Assembly (NCBI GenBank): GCA_002421005.1
Contig: DIJC01000019.1
Span: 1-64,000, forward strand
From: Enterobacteriaceae bacterium UBA5654
Lineage (GTDB): Bacteria > Pseudomonadota > Gammaproteobacteria > Enterobacterales > Enterobacteriaceae
Direction: 5' to 3'
DNA length: 64,000 nt
In this document: piece after piece, positions 44,309 to 52,495 of the stretch
Numbering within the stretch: position 1 is the stretch's first letter
Layout of the letters: the number at the start of each line of letters is the position of its first letter
Program-made: the position numbers and the translations under genes
The notes under the pieces: model-generated
What the model saw: the letters and a program-made list of their open reading frames with translations, nothing else
Databases searched by the model: none
What the model was told of the DNA's origin: nothing

Positions 44309-45193
44309 TCAGCGAGACGCGTTTGAGAATGACGGATTTTGCAGGACGCGACTAAGCGACCAGTTAGCCACCGCCAGAGCAAGCAGTTGCTCCACGCTGA
44401 GATCCAGCCAGCCAACAATAACCGGCTGATGTAAAAACGCTAACGCGCTGATAATCACCGGGCGCGGGTCGCCTTCCGGCAGCGCGGGCGCATGATTTTG
44501 CTTCGACAGCTTTTCGCCGCGATCGTTAAGCGCCAGCGGCAGGTGGACATACTGCGGAGCGTCCCAGCCAAACTGCTGGTACAGCGAAATTTGTCGTACC
44601 GTCGGTTCAATCAGATCCGCGCCGCGCACAATTTCGCTAATCCCCTGAAAATGGTCGTCCACTACGACGGCCAGATTATAGGCAAACAGCCCGTCACGGC
44701 GGTGGATAATAAAATCTTCCCGCGCCAGCCGCTCGTCGGCGTGAAGGGTGCCGCGCAGGTTATCGTGAAAGTGGATGACCGGATGCTGCTGGCGCAGGCG
44801 CACGGCGGCATTGTCGCCATCGCGATGGCGGTCCCGGCAATAGCCGTCGTAAATACCGCCGACGCTCTGAATACGTGCGCGGGTGCAAGTGCAGTAATAG
44901 CTGAGATCGTGCCGGGCAAGCCAGGCCAGCGCGTCGCGGTAGGCGTCATGGCGTTGGGACTGCCAGAGAACGTCGCCGTCCCACAGCAGGCCGTAATGCT
45001 CAAGCTGGCGCAGGATGGTGTGTGCCGCACCGGGAATTTCACGCGGCGGATCGATATCTTCTATCCGAACGCGCCAGATGCCCTGCCGGGCGCGGGCCTG
45101 TAAATAGCTGCCGAGAGCGGCTATCAGCGAGCCAAAATGGAGTTCACCGGAGGGAGAAGGGGCAAAGCGCCCAATATACTGTGAGTCAGGCAT
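44309..45193 (-). CDS. gluQ: Glutamyl-Q tRNA(Asp) synthetase
   Basis: GluQ attaches glutamate to queuosine in the anticodon of tRNA-Asp. The 294-residue protein resembles the GluRS catalytic core without the anticodon-binding domain. The HIGH-like motif is SGELHFGSL, the KMSKS-like motif is EKLSKQNHA, and zinc ligands occur in YYCTCTRARI and YDGYCRDR. It lies 51 bp downstream of dksA. Confidence 0.96.
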   Translation of the reverse strand: MPDSQYIGRFAPSPSGELHFGSLIAALGSYLQARARQGIWRVRIEDIDPPREIPGAAHTILRQLEHYGLLWDGDVLWQSQRHDAYRDALAWLARHDLSYYCTCTRARIQSVGGIYDGYCRDRHRDGDNAAVRLRQQHPVIHFHDNLRGTLHADERLAREDFIIHRRDGLFAYNLAVVVDDHFQGISEIVRGADLIEPTVRQISLYQQFGWDAPQYVHLPLALNDRGEKLSKQNHAPALPEGDPRPVIISALAFLHQPVIVGWLDLSVEQLLALAVANWSLSRVLQNPSFSNASR

Positions 45194-45244
45194 GGCACTG
45201 TTTAAATAAGGCGGGAAGAGCTCCCGCCATTAGGATTGGCGCTG

Positions 45245-45700
45245 TTAGCCAGCCATCTGTTTTTCGCGGATCTCTGCCAGCGTTTTGCAGTCGATGCAAA
45301 GATCGGCAGTTGGACGCGCTTCAAGACGGCGAATACCGATTTCAACCCCGCAGGATTCACAGAAACCGAAATCTTCGTCTTCTACTTTTTTAAGCGTTTT
45401 TTCGATCTTTTTGATCAGTTTGCGCTCGCGGTCACGGTTACGCAGTTCAAGGCTGAACTCTTCTTCCTGGGCAGCACGGTCAACCGGGTCCGGGAAGTTA
45501 GCCGCTTCGTCCTGCATGTGCGTAACGGTGCGATCGACTTCATCCCGGAGCTGATTGCGCCATGCTTCGAGGATACGTCTGAAGTGCGCCAGTTGGGCTT
45601 CATTCATATACTCTTCGCCCGGCTTCTCCTGGTACGGCTCCACACCAGCAATGGCGAGAATACTCAGGGACGATGTTTTACGGTTTTGCCCTTCTTGCAT
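45245..45700 (-). CDS. dksA: RNA polymerase-binding transcription factor DksA
   Basis: DksA works with ppGpp in the RNA polymerase secondary channel to reset transcription in the stringent response. It has 151 residues from MQEGQNRKTSS: a coiled-coil (about 33-108) with tip residues LRDEVDRTVTH, and a zinc finger CESCGVEIG..DLCIDC (four Cys). The start at 45700 gives the E. coli length and is preceded by AAGGAGAAACAAC. Confidence 0.98.
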   Translation of the reverse strand: MQEGQNRKTSSLSILAIAGVEPYQEKPGEEYMNEAQLAHFRRILEAWRNQLRDEVDRTVTHMQDEAANFPDPVDRAAQEEEFSLELRNRDRERKLIKKIEKTLKKVEDEDFGFCESCGVEIGIRRLEARPTADLCIDCKTLAEIREKQMAG

Positions 45701-45876
45701 GTTGTTTCTCCTTAACACGCACTATCGATCCCCTTAGTCGGGGGAAAATCAGGCCGCTATAAATAGCAGATGCTTTTCCGGATAGCAATTATCTAAACGT
45801 TACACTTGACAACCCTGTGAGGAAAAGCGTATTTGCACGCGCGGTCAGAACATTATTTGACCGTTCCCGACCCCCA

Positions 45877-46581
45877 TTACAAGGCAATGGGGAGAGGCCA
45901 TCTCAGAGTCATATTATTAGCAGAAAGTTCCGCTTTATAAGCCAGAATTTCTACACCCTTTTTGTGTGCCTCGACCAACAATTGCGCGTAGGTAGCATCA
46001 ATGTGCCGCGCCGGTGAAAAACAGGTGATCGCTGAGTGCAGTACCGCAAAGAGCATTACCGCGCGCTCACCGCCTGCGGCCACACTCATCAGCTCACGCA
46101 GATGCCGCTGGCCCCGTTCGGTCACCGCATCAGGAAAGTAGCCTTTCTCTTCTTCCGCCAGCGTAACCGACTTCACCTCAATATAGCAGTTGCGGCGATC
46201 TTCTGCCTGCAACATAAAATCTATTCGGCTGCTTTCATTTCCATATTTTACTTCGCTTTTCAAGATGCTATAGCCATTAAGCGTGGGGATTTGTTCTGCG
46301 ATAATCGCCTCTTTCGTTAAAATATTTGCCCGTAATGTATTGACACAAATAAATGCCCCCAGCTGCGTTTGAGTCATTTCCCATGTGTGCGCATATTTGC
46401 GTTTAGTATTTTCTGAAGTGGAATACCAGACGGTATCGCCCGGCGTGGCGCATCCGGTCATGGCCCCGGTGTTAGGGCAGTGCAGAGTCAGTTCTTTGCC
46501 GTCGGGCGTGATGACGTCTGCCAGAAAACGTTTGTAGCGCTTGATGAGCGTGGCGGACTGAAGCGGGGGCGTAAATATCAT
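45877..46581 (-). CDS. sfsA: SfsA family protein (sugar fermentation stimulation)
   Basis: A 234-residue cytosolic protein with an OB-like N-terminus and a PD-(D/E)xK nuclease-like core (SRIDFMLQAEDRRNCYIEVKS). In E. coli extra SfsA restores maltose use in certain crp mutants; its biochemical activity is not settled. The ATG at 46581 overlaps the end of thpR by 4 bp; a longer frame upstream is not conserved. Confidence 0.95.
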   Translation of the reverse strand: MIFTPPLQSATLIKRYKRFLADVITPDGKELTLHCPNTGAMTGCATPGDTVWYSTSENTKRKYAHTWEMTQTQLGAFICVNTLRANILTKEAIIAEQIPTLNGYSILKSEVKYGNESSRIDFMLQAEDRRNCYIEVKSVTLAEEEKGYFPDAVTERGQRHLRELMSVAAGGERAVMLFAVLHSAITCFSPARHIDATYAQLLVEAHKKGVEILAYKAELSANNMTLRWPLPIAL

Positions 46582-47120
46582 TGTTTTTCCAAAGGCAATA
46601 GCGGCCAGCGCTGGAGCGGAGTGTAGCGGGTGCGACCGCGTAAAAATTGTGATTCTACCAGCATGAATTCCGTCACCGGAAAAGACCAGCAGAAGCCGGG
46701 CGCGGGGATCGGCACCGCATGGCTGGCGTCGCGCAGCAACGTGATGTGAGGATGAAAAGGCTGCGGACTTTGCCAGCAGCCACTGCGTGCGGCCTGGGCG
46801 CGCAGCATACTGGCTAACTGGAGCAGGCCGCGCGGCGGCTGGCGCGTGCCGAGCCATACTACCCCAGAGCGCAGCCACTGACCGGCATCATCGACGTTTA
46901 GCGTAAATCCCGGCTGGCGGATGCGCCCGGCCAGCGTTTCCAGCGTGCGCTGTTTTTGCGGGCTGACCTCGCCGAGAAACGCCAGCGTCAGGTGCAGATT
47001 CGCCGCCGCAATCGGGCGGCCCGTGTCGGCGGGGAAATGCGCCGCACGCCAGTGAATAATCTGCTGCTGGATCTCGTCCGGCAGCGCCAGCGCGAAAAAC
47101 AGCCTTTTCGACTCAGACAT
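46578..47120 (-). CDS. thpR: RNA 2',3'-cyclic phosphodiesterase
   Basis: A 180-residue 2H phosphoesterase (formerly LigT) that opens 2',3'-cyclic phosphates and can reversibly ligate tRNA halves with a 2'-5' bond. Both HxT motifs are present: HLTLAFLG (about 44) and HITLLRDA (about 128). It is coupled to sfsA and divergent from hrpB. Confidence 0.94.
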   Translation of the reverse strand: MSESKRLFFALALPDEIQQQIIHWRAAHFPADTGRPIAAANLHLTLAFLGEVSPQKQRTLETLAGRIRQPGFTLNVDDAGQWLRSGVVWLGTRQPPRGLLQLASMLRAQAARSGCWQSPQPFHPHITLLRDASHAVPIPAPGFCWSFPVTEFMLVESQFLRGRTRYTPLQRWPLLPLEKQ

Positions 47121-47193
47121 CGGGGATACTCGGTTATGGTTTGTGGCGATGCTACAATGACCGCCGTTTAATGTTAACCCTCTGGAGCCATTT

Positions 47194-49623
47194 GTGTCCT
47201 CTTTACCGGTCGCTGCCGTCCTTCCTGAACTTCTCACCGCGCTGAAAACCGCGCCGCAGGTGCTGCTGAATGCGCCTACCGGCGCGGGAAAATCGACGTG
47301 GCTGCCGCTGCAACTGTTGCAGCAGGGCGCGATTAACGGTCGAATTCTGCTTCTCGAACCGCGTCGTCTGGCGGCGCGTAACGTGGCGCAGCGGCTGGCG
47401 GAATTGCTGGGAGAAAAACCCGGCCAGACGGTAGGCTACCGGATGCGCGCGGAGAGCTGCGTCGGGCCGCAGACCCGGCTGGAAGTGGTCACGGAAGGCA
47501 TTCTGACGCGGATGATCCAGCGCGATCCAGAACTTGCCGACATTGGGCTGGTGATCCTCGATGAATTTCACGAGCGCAGTTTACAGGCCGATCTGGCGCT
47601 GGCGCTGCTGCTGGACGTGCAGCAGGGGCTGCGCGAGGATTTAAAGCTGCTGATTATGTCAGCGACGCTGGACAACGCGCGGCTCCAGATGCTGCTGCCC
47701 GCTGCGCCGGTGGTGGCATCCGCCGGGCGTGCGTTTCCCGTCGAGCGGCGCTATCAGCCGCTGGCGACGCATTTGCGCTTTGCTGAAGCGGTCGCCGCCG
47801 CTACCCGTGAACTGCTGCGGGCAGAAAGCGGTTCGCTGCTGCTGTTTTTGCCCGGAGTCGGCGAGATCCTGCGGGTGCAGGAGCAACTCGCCACGCGGGT
47901 GGCGGAAGACGTGCTGCTTTGCCCCCTGTACGGCGCGCTGCCGCTGGCGGAACAGCGGCAGGCGATCCTCCCGCCGCCGTCCGGTAAACGCAAAGTGGTG
48001 CTGGCGACCAACATTGCCGAAACCAGTCTGACCATTGAAGGCATCCGGCTGGTAGTGGACTGCGCCCAGGAGCGGGTGGCGCGTTTTGATCCGCGTACCG
48101 GTCTGACGCGGCTGGTGACACAGCGCGTCAGCCAGGCCTCGATGACCCAGCGAGCCGGGCGCGCAGGGCGTCTGGAGCCGGGAATTTGTCTGCACCTTAT
48201 CAGTAAAGAGCAGGCGGAACGCGCCGCCGCGCAGGGAGACGCAGAGATCTTACACAGCGATCTCTCCGGCCTGCTGATGGAGCTATTGCAGTGGGGATGT
48301 ACCGATACCTCACAATTAAACTGGCTGGATCTGCCGCCTGCGGCTAACCTGACCGCAGCCCGTACGCTACTTGCACAACTGGGGGCGCTGGAAGGCGAAC
48401 GCCTGACCGCCCACGGGCAGCGGATGGCGGCCAGCGGTAACGAGCCGCGTCTGGCGGCGATGCTCGCCGGGGCGCAAGGGGCCGATGCGATCGCCAGCGC
48501 CGCGAAGCTGGCGGCCATCCTTGAAGAGCCGCCGCGCGCTGGCAGTACCGACATCAGCGTGGCGTTTTCCCGCCATCAACCGAACTGGCAGCAGCGCAGT
48601 CAACAACTGCGGCAGCGGCTGGGTGGTCAGGGCGGGCAGGCGGATGCCGATCTGCTTGCGCCGCTGCTGGCACAAGGTTTTGCCGACCGTATCGCGCGGC
48701 GACGCGGCCAGGACGGGCGCTATCAGCTTGCCAACGGCATGGGGGCGATGCTGGATGCCGATGACGCCATGAATCGCCACGAATGGCTGATTGCGCCGTT
48801 ACTGTTACAGGGCAGAGCGTCGCCGGATGCCCGCATCCTGCTGGCGCTACCGCTGGAGATGGATAAATTTATCGCCGCGTGTCCGGCGCTGCTTCAGCAG
48901 TCTGATACCGTCGAATGGGACGACGCGCAGGGCACGCTGAAGGCGCTGCGGCGCAGTCGCATCGGTGAACTGACGCTAAAAGTGCAGCCGCTGGCGAAGC
49001 CCTCGGAAGCGGAGCTGCATCAGGCGATGCTCAATGGCATCCGCGATAAGGGCCTGAATGTATTAAACTGGACACCGCAGGCAGAGCAGCTACGTTTGCG
49101 GTTACACTGTGCCGCTCTCTGGCTGCCGGAAGAAAACTGGCCCGCCGTCGACGATGCGTCGCTGCTGGACTCGCTTGAGGAGTGGCTGCTGCCGGAACTG
49201 TCGGGCGTTCACTCCCTGCGCGCGCTGAAGGCGCTGGATGTGGCTTCAGCGCTGCGTAACCGGATGGACTGGTCACTGCGGCAACGGCTGGATAGTGAGC
49301 TGCCAGAGCATTACACTGTGCCGACGGGCAGCCGGATCGCCATTCGCTACCATCAGGAAAATCCGCCTGCGCTGGCGGTACGGATGCAGGAAATGTTTGG
49401 CGAAGCCCGCACGCCGGTGATTGCCGGGGGGCGCATTCCGCTGGTTCTTGAACTATTATCACCCGCGCAGCGCCCGCTTCAAATCACCCGCGACCTGAGC
49501 GCATTCTGGCAGGGCGCGTATCGCGAAGTGCAAAAAGAGATGAAAGGGCGCTATCCAAAGCACGTCTGGCCTGACGATCCGGCGAATACCGCTCCGACGC
49601 GGCGGACGAAGAAGTATTCATAA
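47194..49623 (+). CDS. hrpB: DExH-box ATP-dependent helicase HrpB
   Basis: An 809-residue superfamily 2 helicase. Motif I is NAPTGAGKST, motif II is DEFH (LVILDEFHERS), motif III SATL, and motif VI QRAGRAGRLEPG; HA2- and OB-like and HrpB-specific C-terminal domains follow. The start is GTG at 47194 behind TCTGGAG. The cellular role is not firmly known. Confidence 0.96.
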   Translation: MSSLPVAAVLPELLTALKTAPQVLLNAPTGAGKSTWLPLQLLQQGAINGRILLLEPRRLAARNVAQRLAELLGEKPGQTVGYRMRAESCVGPQTRLEVVTEGILTRMIQRDPELADIGLVILDEFHERSLQADLALALLLDVQQGLREDLKLLIMSATLDNARLQMLLPAAPVVASAGRAFPVERRYQPLATHLRFAEAVAAATRELLRAESGSLLLFLPGVGEILRVQEQLATRVAEDVLLCPLYGALPLAEQRQAILPPPSGKRKVVLATNIAETSLTIEGIRLVVDCAQERVARFDPRTGLTRLVTQRVSQASMTQRAGRAGRLEPGICLHLISKEQAERAAAQGDAEILHSDLSGLLMELLQWGCTDTSQLNWLDLPPAANLTAARTLLAQLGALEGERLTAHGQRMAASGNEPRLAAMLAGAQGADAIASAAKLAAILEEPPRAGSTDISVAFSRHQPNWQQRSQQLRQRLGGQGGQADADLLAPLLAQGFADRIARRRGQDGRYQLANGMGAMLDADDAMNRHEWLIAPLLLQGRASPDARILLALPLEMDKFIAACPALLQQSDTVEWDDAQGTLKALRRSRIGELTLKVQPLAKPSEAELHQAMLNGIRDKGLNVLNWTPQAEQLRLRLHCAALWLPEENWPAVDDASLLDSLEEWLLPELSGVHSLRALKALDVASALRNRMDWSLRQRLDSELPEHYTVPTGSRIAIRYHQENPPALAVRMQEMFGEARTPVIAGGRIPLVLELLSPAQRPLQITRDLSAFWQGAYREVQKEMKGRYPKHVWPDDPANTAPTRRTKKYS

Positions 49624-49740
49624 TCGGGCGAGGCAACGCCGTCATCCGGTTGAAGATGATATTTGAGAGATTTCTTCTTTCTCCTGCGGGAGGAAGAACT
49701 GAGAATCGGGCATTACGCCTGAATGTTGCGGAGAGAAAGC

Positions 49741-52281
49741 ATGGCGGGGAATGACCGCGAACCGATTGGACGTAAAGGAAGACCTGCGCGTCCGGTAAAA
49801 CAAAAAGTCAGTCGCCGTCAGGAGTATGACGACGACTATGAAGATGAAGAAGACGATGTGCCGCCGCCGCGTAAAAGCCGGGGCAGGGGCAATGGCCGAG
49901 GCGGGCGCAAGCCGCGCGGAAAACGCGGCTGGCTGTGGTTGCTGCTGAAGCTGTTTATCGTCTTTATCGTACTGATCGTTATTTACGGCGTGTATCTCGA
50001 CCAAAAGATCCGCAGTCGTATCGACGGGAAAGTCTGGCAGTTGCCTGCGGCCGTGTATGGCCGGATGGTAAACCTTGAGCCGGACATGTCGATCAGTAAG
50101 AACGAGATGGTCAAGCTGCTGACGGCAACCCAGTACCGCGAAGTCTCGCAGATGACGCGACCGGGCGAGTTTACCGTGCAGGCCAACAGCATCGAGATGA
50201 TCCGCCGCCCGTTCGATTTCCCGGACAGCAAAGAGGGGCAGGTGCGCGCGCGTCTGAAGTTTGACGGCGATCATCTGGAAAGCATTGAGAATATGGAGAG
50301 CCGTCGTCAGTTTGGCTTTTTCCGTCTCGATCCACGCCTGATCACCATGCTGTCGTCGCCAAATGGCGAACAGCGACTGTTTGTGGCGCGCAGCGGTTTC
50401 CCGGATCTGCTGGTCGATACGCTGCTGGCGACGGAAGACCGTCATTTCTATGAGCATGACGGCATCAGCTTCTACTCCATCGGCCGTGCGATGCTGGCGA
50501 ACCTCACCGCCGGACGGACGGTGCAGGGGGCGAGTACGCTGACCCAGCAACTGGTGAAAAACCTGTTCCTGTCCAGCGAGCGCTCTTACTGGCGTAAAGC
50601 GAACGAAGCCTATATGGCGCTGATTGTTGATGCCCGCTACAGCAAGGATCGCATCCTTGAGCTGTACATGAACGAAGTGTATCTCGGTCAGAGCGGCGAC
50701 AACGAAATTCGCGGCTTCCCGCTGGCGAGCCTGTACTACTTCGGGCGTCCGGTCGAAGAGCTGAGCCTCGATCAGCAGGCATTGCTGGTCGGCATGGTGA
50801 AAGGCGCATCGATTTACAACCCGTGGCGTAACCCGAAACTGGCGCTGGAGCGCCGCAATCTGGTGCTGCGTTTGCTGCAACAGCAGCAGGTGATCGACCA
50901 GGAACTGTACGACATGCTGAGCGCGCGTCCGCTGGGCGTGCAGCCGCGCGGCGGGGTGATCTCTCCGCAGCCGGCCTTTATGCAGATGGTGCGTCAGGAA
51001 TTACAGGCGAAACTGGGCGATAAAGTTAAAGATCTCTCCGGCGTGAAGATCTTCACCACTTTTGATTCCGTGGCGCAGGATGCGGCAGAGAAAGCGGCGA
51101 CCGAGGGCGTTCCGGCGCTGAAGAAACAGCGTAAGCTGGCCGATCTGGAAACCGCGATGGTGGTCGTTGACCGCTTCAGCGGCGAAGTCCGCGCGATGGT
51201 CGGCGGGGCAGAACCGCAGTTTGCGGGCTATAACCGTGCAATGCAGGCGCGACGTTCGATCGGCTCGCTGGCGAAACCGGCGACCTATCTGACCGCGCTC
51301 AGCCAGCCCAACCGCTTCCGCCTGAATACGTGGATCGCCGATGCGCCGCTGGCTCTGCGCCAGCCGAACGGCCAGGTGTGGTCACCGCAGAACGACGATC
51401 ATCGCTACAGCGAAAATGGCCAGGTGATGTTAGTCGATGCGCTGACCCGCTCCATGAACGTGCCGACGGTCAATCTGGGGATGACGCTGGGCCTGCCTGC
51501 CGTCACCGATACCTGGAAAAAACTGGGCGTGCCGGAAAATCAGCTGCATCCGGTTCCGGCTATGCTACTGGGGGCGCTCAACCTGACCCCGGTCGAAGTG
51601 GCGCAGGCGTTCCAGACGATCGCCAGCGGCGGTAACCGTGCGCCGCTCTCGGCGCTGCGTTCAGTGATCGCGGAAGACGGCAACGTGCTGTACCAGAGCT
51701 TCCCGCAGGCCGAGCGCGCGGTTCCGGCGCAGGCGGCGTATATGACGCTGTGGACTATGCAGCAGGTGGTGCAGCGCGGTACGGGTCGTCAGCTTGGCGC
51801 AAAATATCCGGGTCTGCATCTGGCGGGTAAAACCGGGACCACCAACAATAACGTGGACACCTGGTTTGCCGGGATCGACGGGCGTGAAGTGGTGATCACC
51901 TGGGTTGGACGCGATAACAACCAGCCGACGAAGCTGTACGGTGCCAGCGGCGCGATGTCTATTTATCAGCGCTACCTGACCAACCAGTCGCCGATCCCGC
52001 TGGTGTTAACCCCGCCGGAAGACGTGGTGGATATGGGTGTTGATGACGGCGGTAACTTCCTGTGCAGCGGTGGCTCACGCGCCCTGCCGGTATGGACGAC
52101 CGATCCGAACGCGCTTTGCCAGCAGAGCGAAATGTTGCAGCAGCAACAGCAGCAGCAGGCCAATCCGTTCGAGCAGTCGCCGCCACAGCAGCAACAGCCG
52201 CAACAACAGCAGCAGCCGCCGCAGAAGAAAGAGAGCGACGGCGTCGCGGGCTGGATTAAAGATATGTTTGGCGGCGATTAA
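49741..52281 (+). CDS. mrcB: Penicillin-binding protein 1B (bifunctional)
   Basis: PBP1B polymerises and crosslinks peptidoglycan; its partner LpoB acts from the outer membrane. The 846-residue protein has an acidic, basic-flanked cytoplasmic tail, TM about 65-88, a UB2H domain, a glycosyltransferase domain (EDRHFYEHDG, QGASTLTQQLVKNLFL) and a transpeptidase domain with SIGSLAKPATYL (SxxK region), SMN and KTGTTNNN. The Met that starts the short E. coli isoform is replaced by Val40 (GTG at 49858). The C-terminal tail is unusually Gln-rich (about 795-830). Confidence 0.97.
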   Translation: MAGNDREPIGRKGRPARPVKQKVSRRQEYDDDYEDEEDDVPPPRKSRGRGNGRGGRKPRGKRGWLWLLLKLFIVFIVLIVIYGVYLDQKIRSRIDGKVWQLPAAVYGRMVNLEPDMSISKNEMVKLLTATQYREVSQMTRPGEFTVQANSIEMIRRPFDFPDSKEGQVRARLKFDGDHLESIENMESRRQFGFFRLDPRLITMLSSPNGEQRLFVARSGFPDLLVDTLLATEDRHFYEHDGISFYSIGRAMLANLTAGRTVQGASTLTQQLVKNLFLSSERSYWRKANEAYMALIVDARYSKDRILELYMNEVYLGQSGDNEIRGFPLASLYYFGRPVEELSLDQQALLVGMVKGASIYNPWRNPKLALERRNLVLRLLQQQQVIDQELYDMLSARPLGVQPRGGVISPQPAFMQMVRQELQAKLGDKVKDLSGVKIFTTFDSVAQDAAEKAATEGVPALKKQRKLADLETAMVVVDRFSGEVRAMVGGAEPQFAGYNRAMQARRSIGSLAKPATYLTALSQPNRFRLNTWIADAPLALRQPNGQVWSPQNDDHRYSENGQVMLVDALTRSMNVPTVNLGMTLGLPAVTDTWKKLGVPENQLHPVPAMLLGALNLTPVEVAQAFQTIASGGNRAPLSALRSVIAEDGNVLYQSFPQAERAVPAQAAYMTLWTMQQVVQRGTGRQLGAKYPGLHLAGKTGTTNNNVDTWFAGIDGREVVITWVGRDNNQPTKLYGASGAMSIYQRYLTNQSPIPLVLTPPEDVVDMGVDDGGNFLCSGGSRALPVWTTDPNALCQQSEMLQQQQQQQANPFEQSPPQQQQPQQQQQPPQKKESDGVAGWIKDMFGGD

Positions 52282-52293
52282 CCGCTGCCCTGC

Positions 52294-52331
52294 AAAGCCC
52301 CCGGTTGAGACCTTCATCCGGGGGCTTTTTT
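52294..52331 (+). terminator. Rho-independent terminator after mrcB
   Basis: AAAGCCCCCGG pairs with CCGGGGGCTTT, followed by TTTTTT, 13 bp after the stop. Confidence 0.92.
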
Positions 52332-52403
52332 ATGCTTTATTTAAGCCACACTGCGTATCTGGTTATTTCTTAATCCCTTAATTTTTCCATGGGCGCATAT
52401 CAC

Positions 52404-52460
52404 TTGCTATGCCTTCGGCGTTTCGCCTATTATGCTGCCGTCATAATAATAATTCTCGTT
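52404..52460 (+). promoter_or_regulatory. fhuA promoter with overlapping Fur box
   Basis: TTGCTA (52404-52409), 18 bp, TATTAT (52428-52433). Just downstream, 52442-52460 reads CATAAT-AATAAT-TCTCGTT, an array of NATAAT hexamers characteristic of Fur sites. Iron repression by Fur, as for E. coli fhuA, is expected. Confidence 0.7.
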
Positions 52461-52495
52461 TACGTTATCATTCACTATCCATCAGAGATATACCA

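Noticed and set aside
47754..48554. Minus-strand frame of 266 codons inside hrpB
   Set aside because: Shadow of the helicase core motifs on the plus strand; no supporting start or homology seen.
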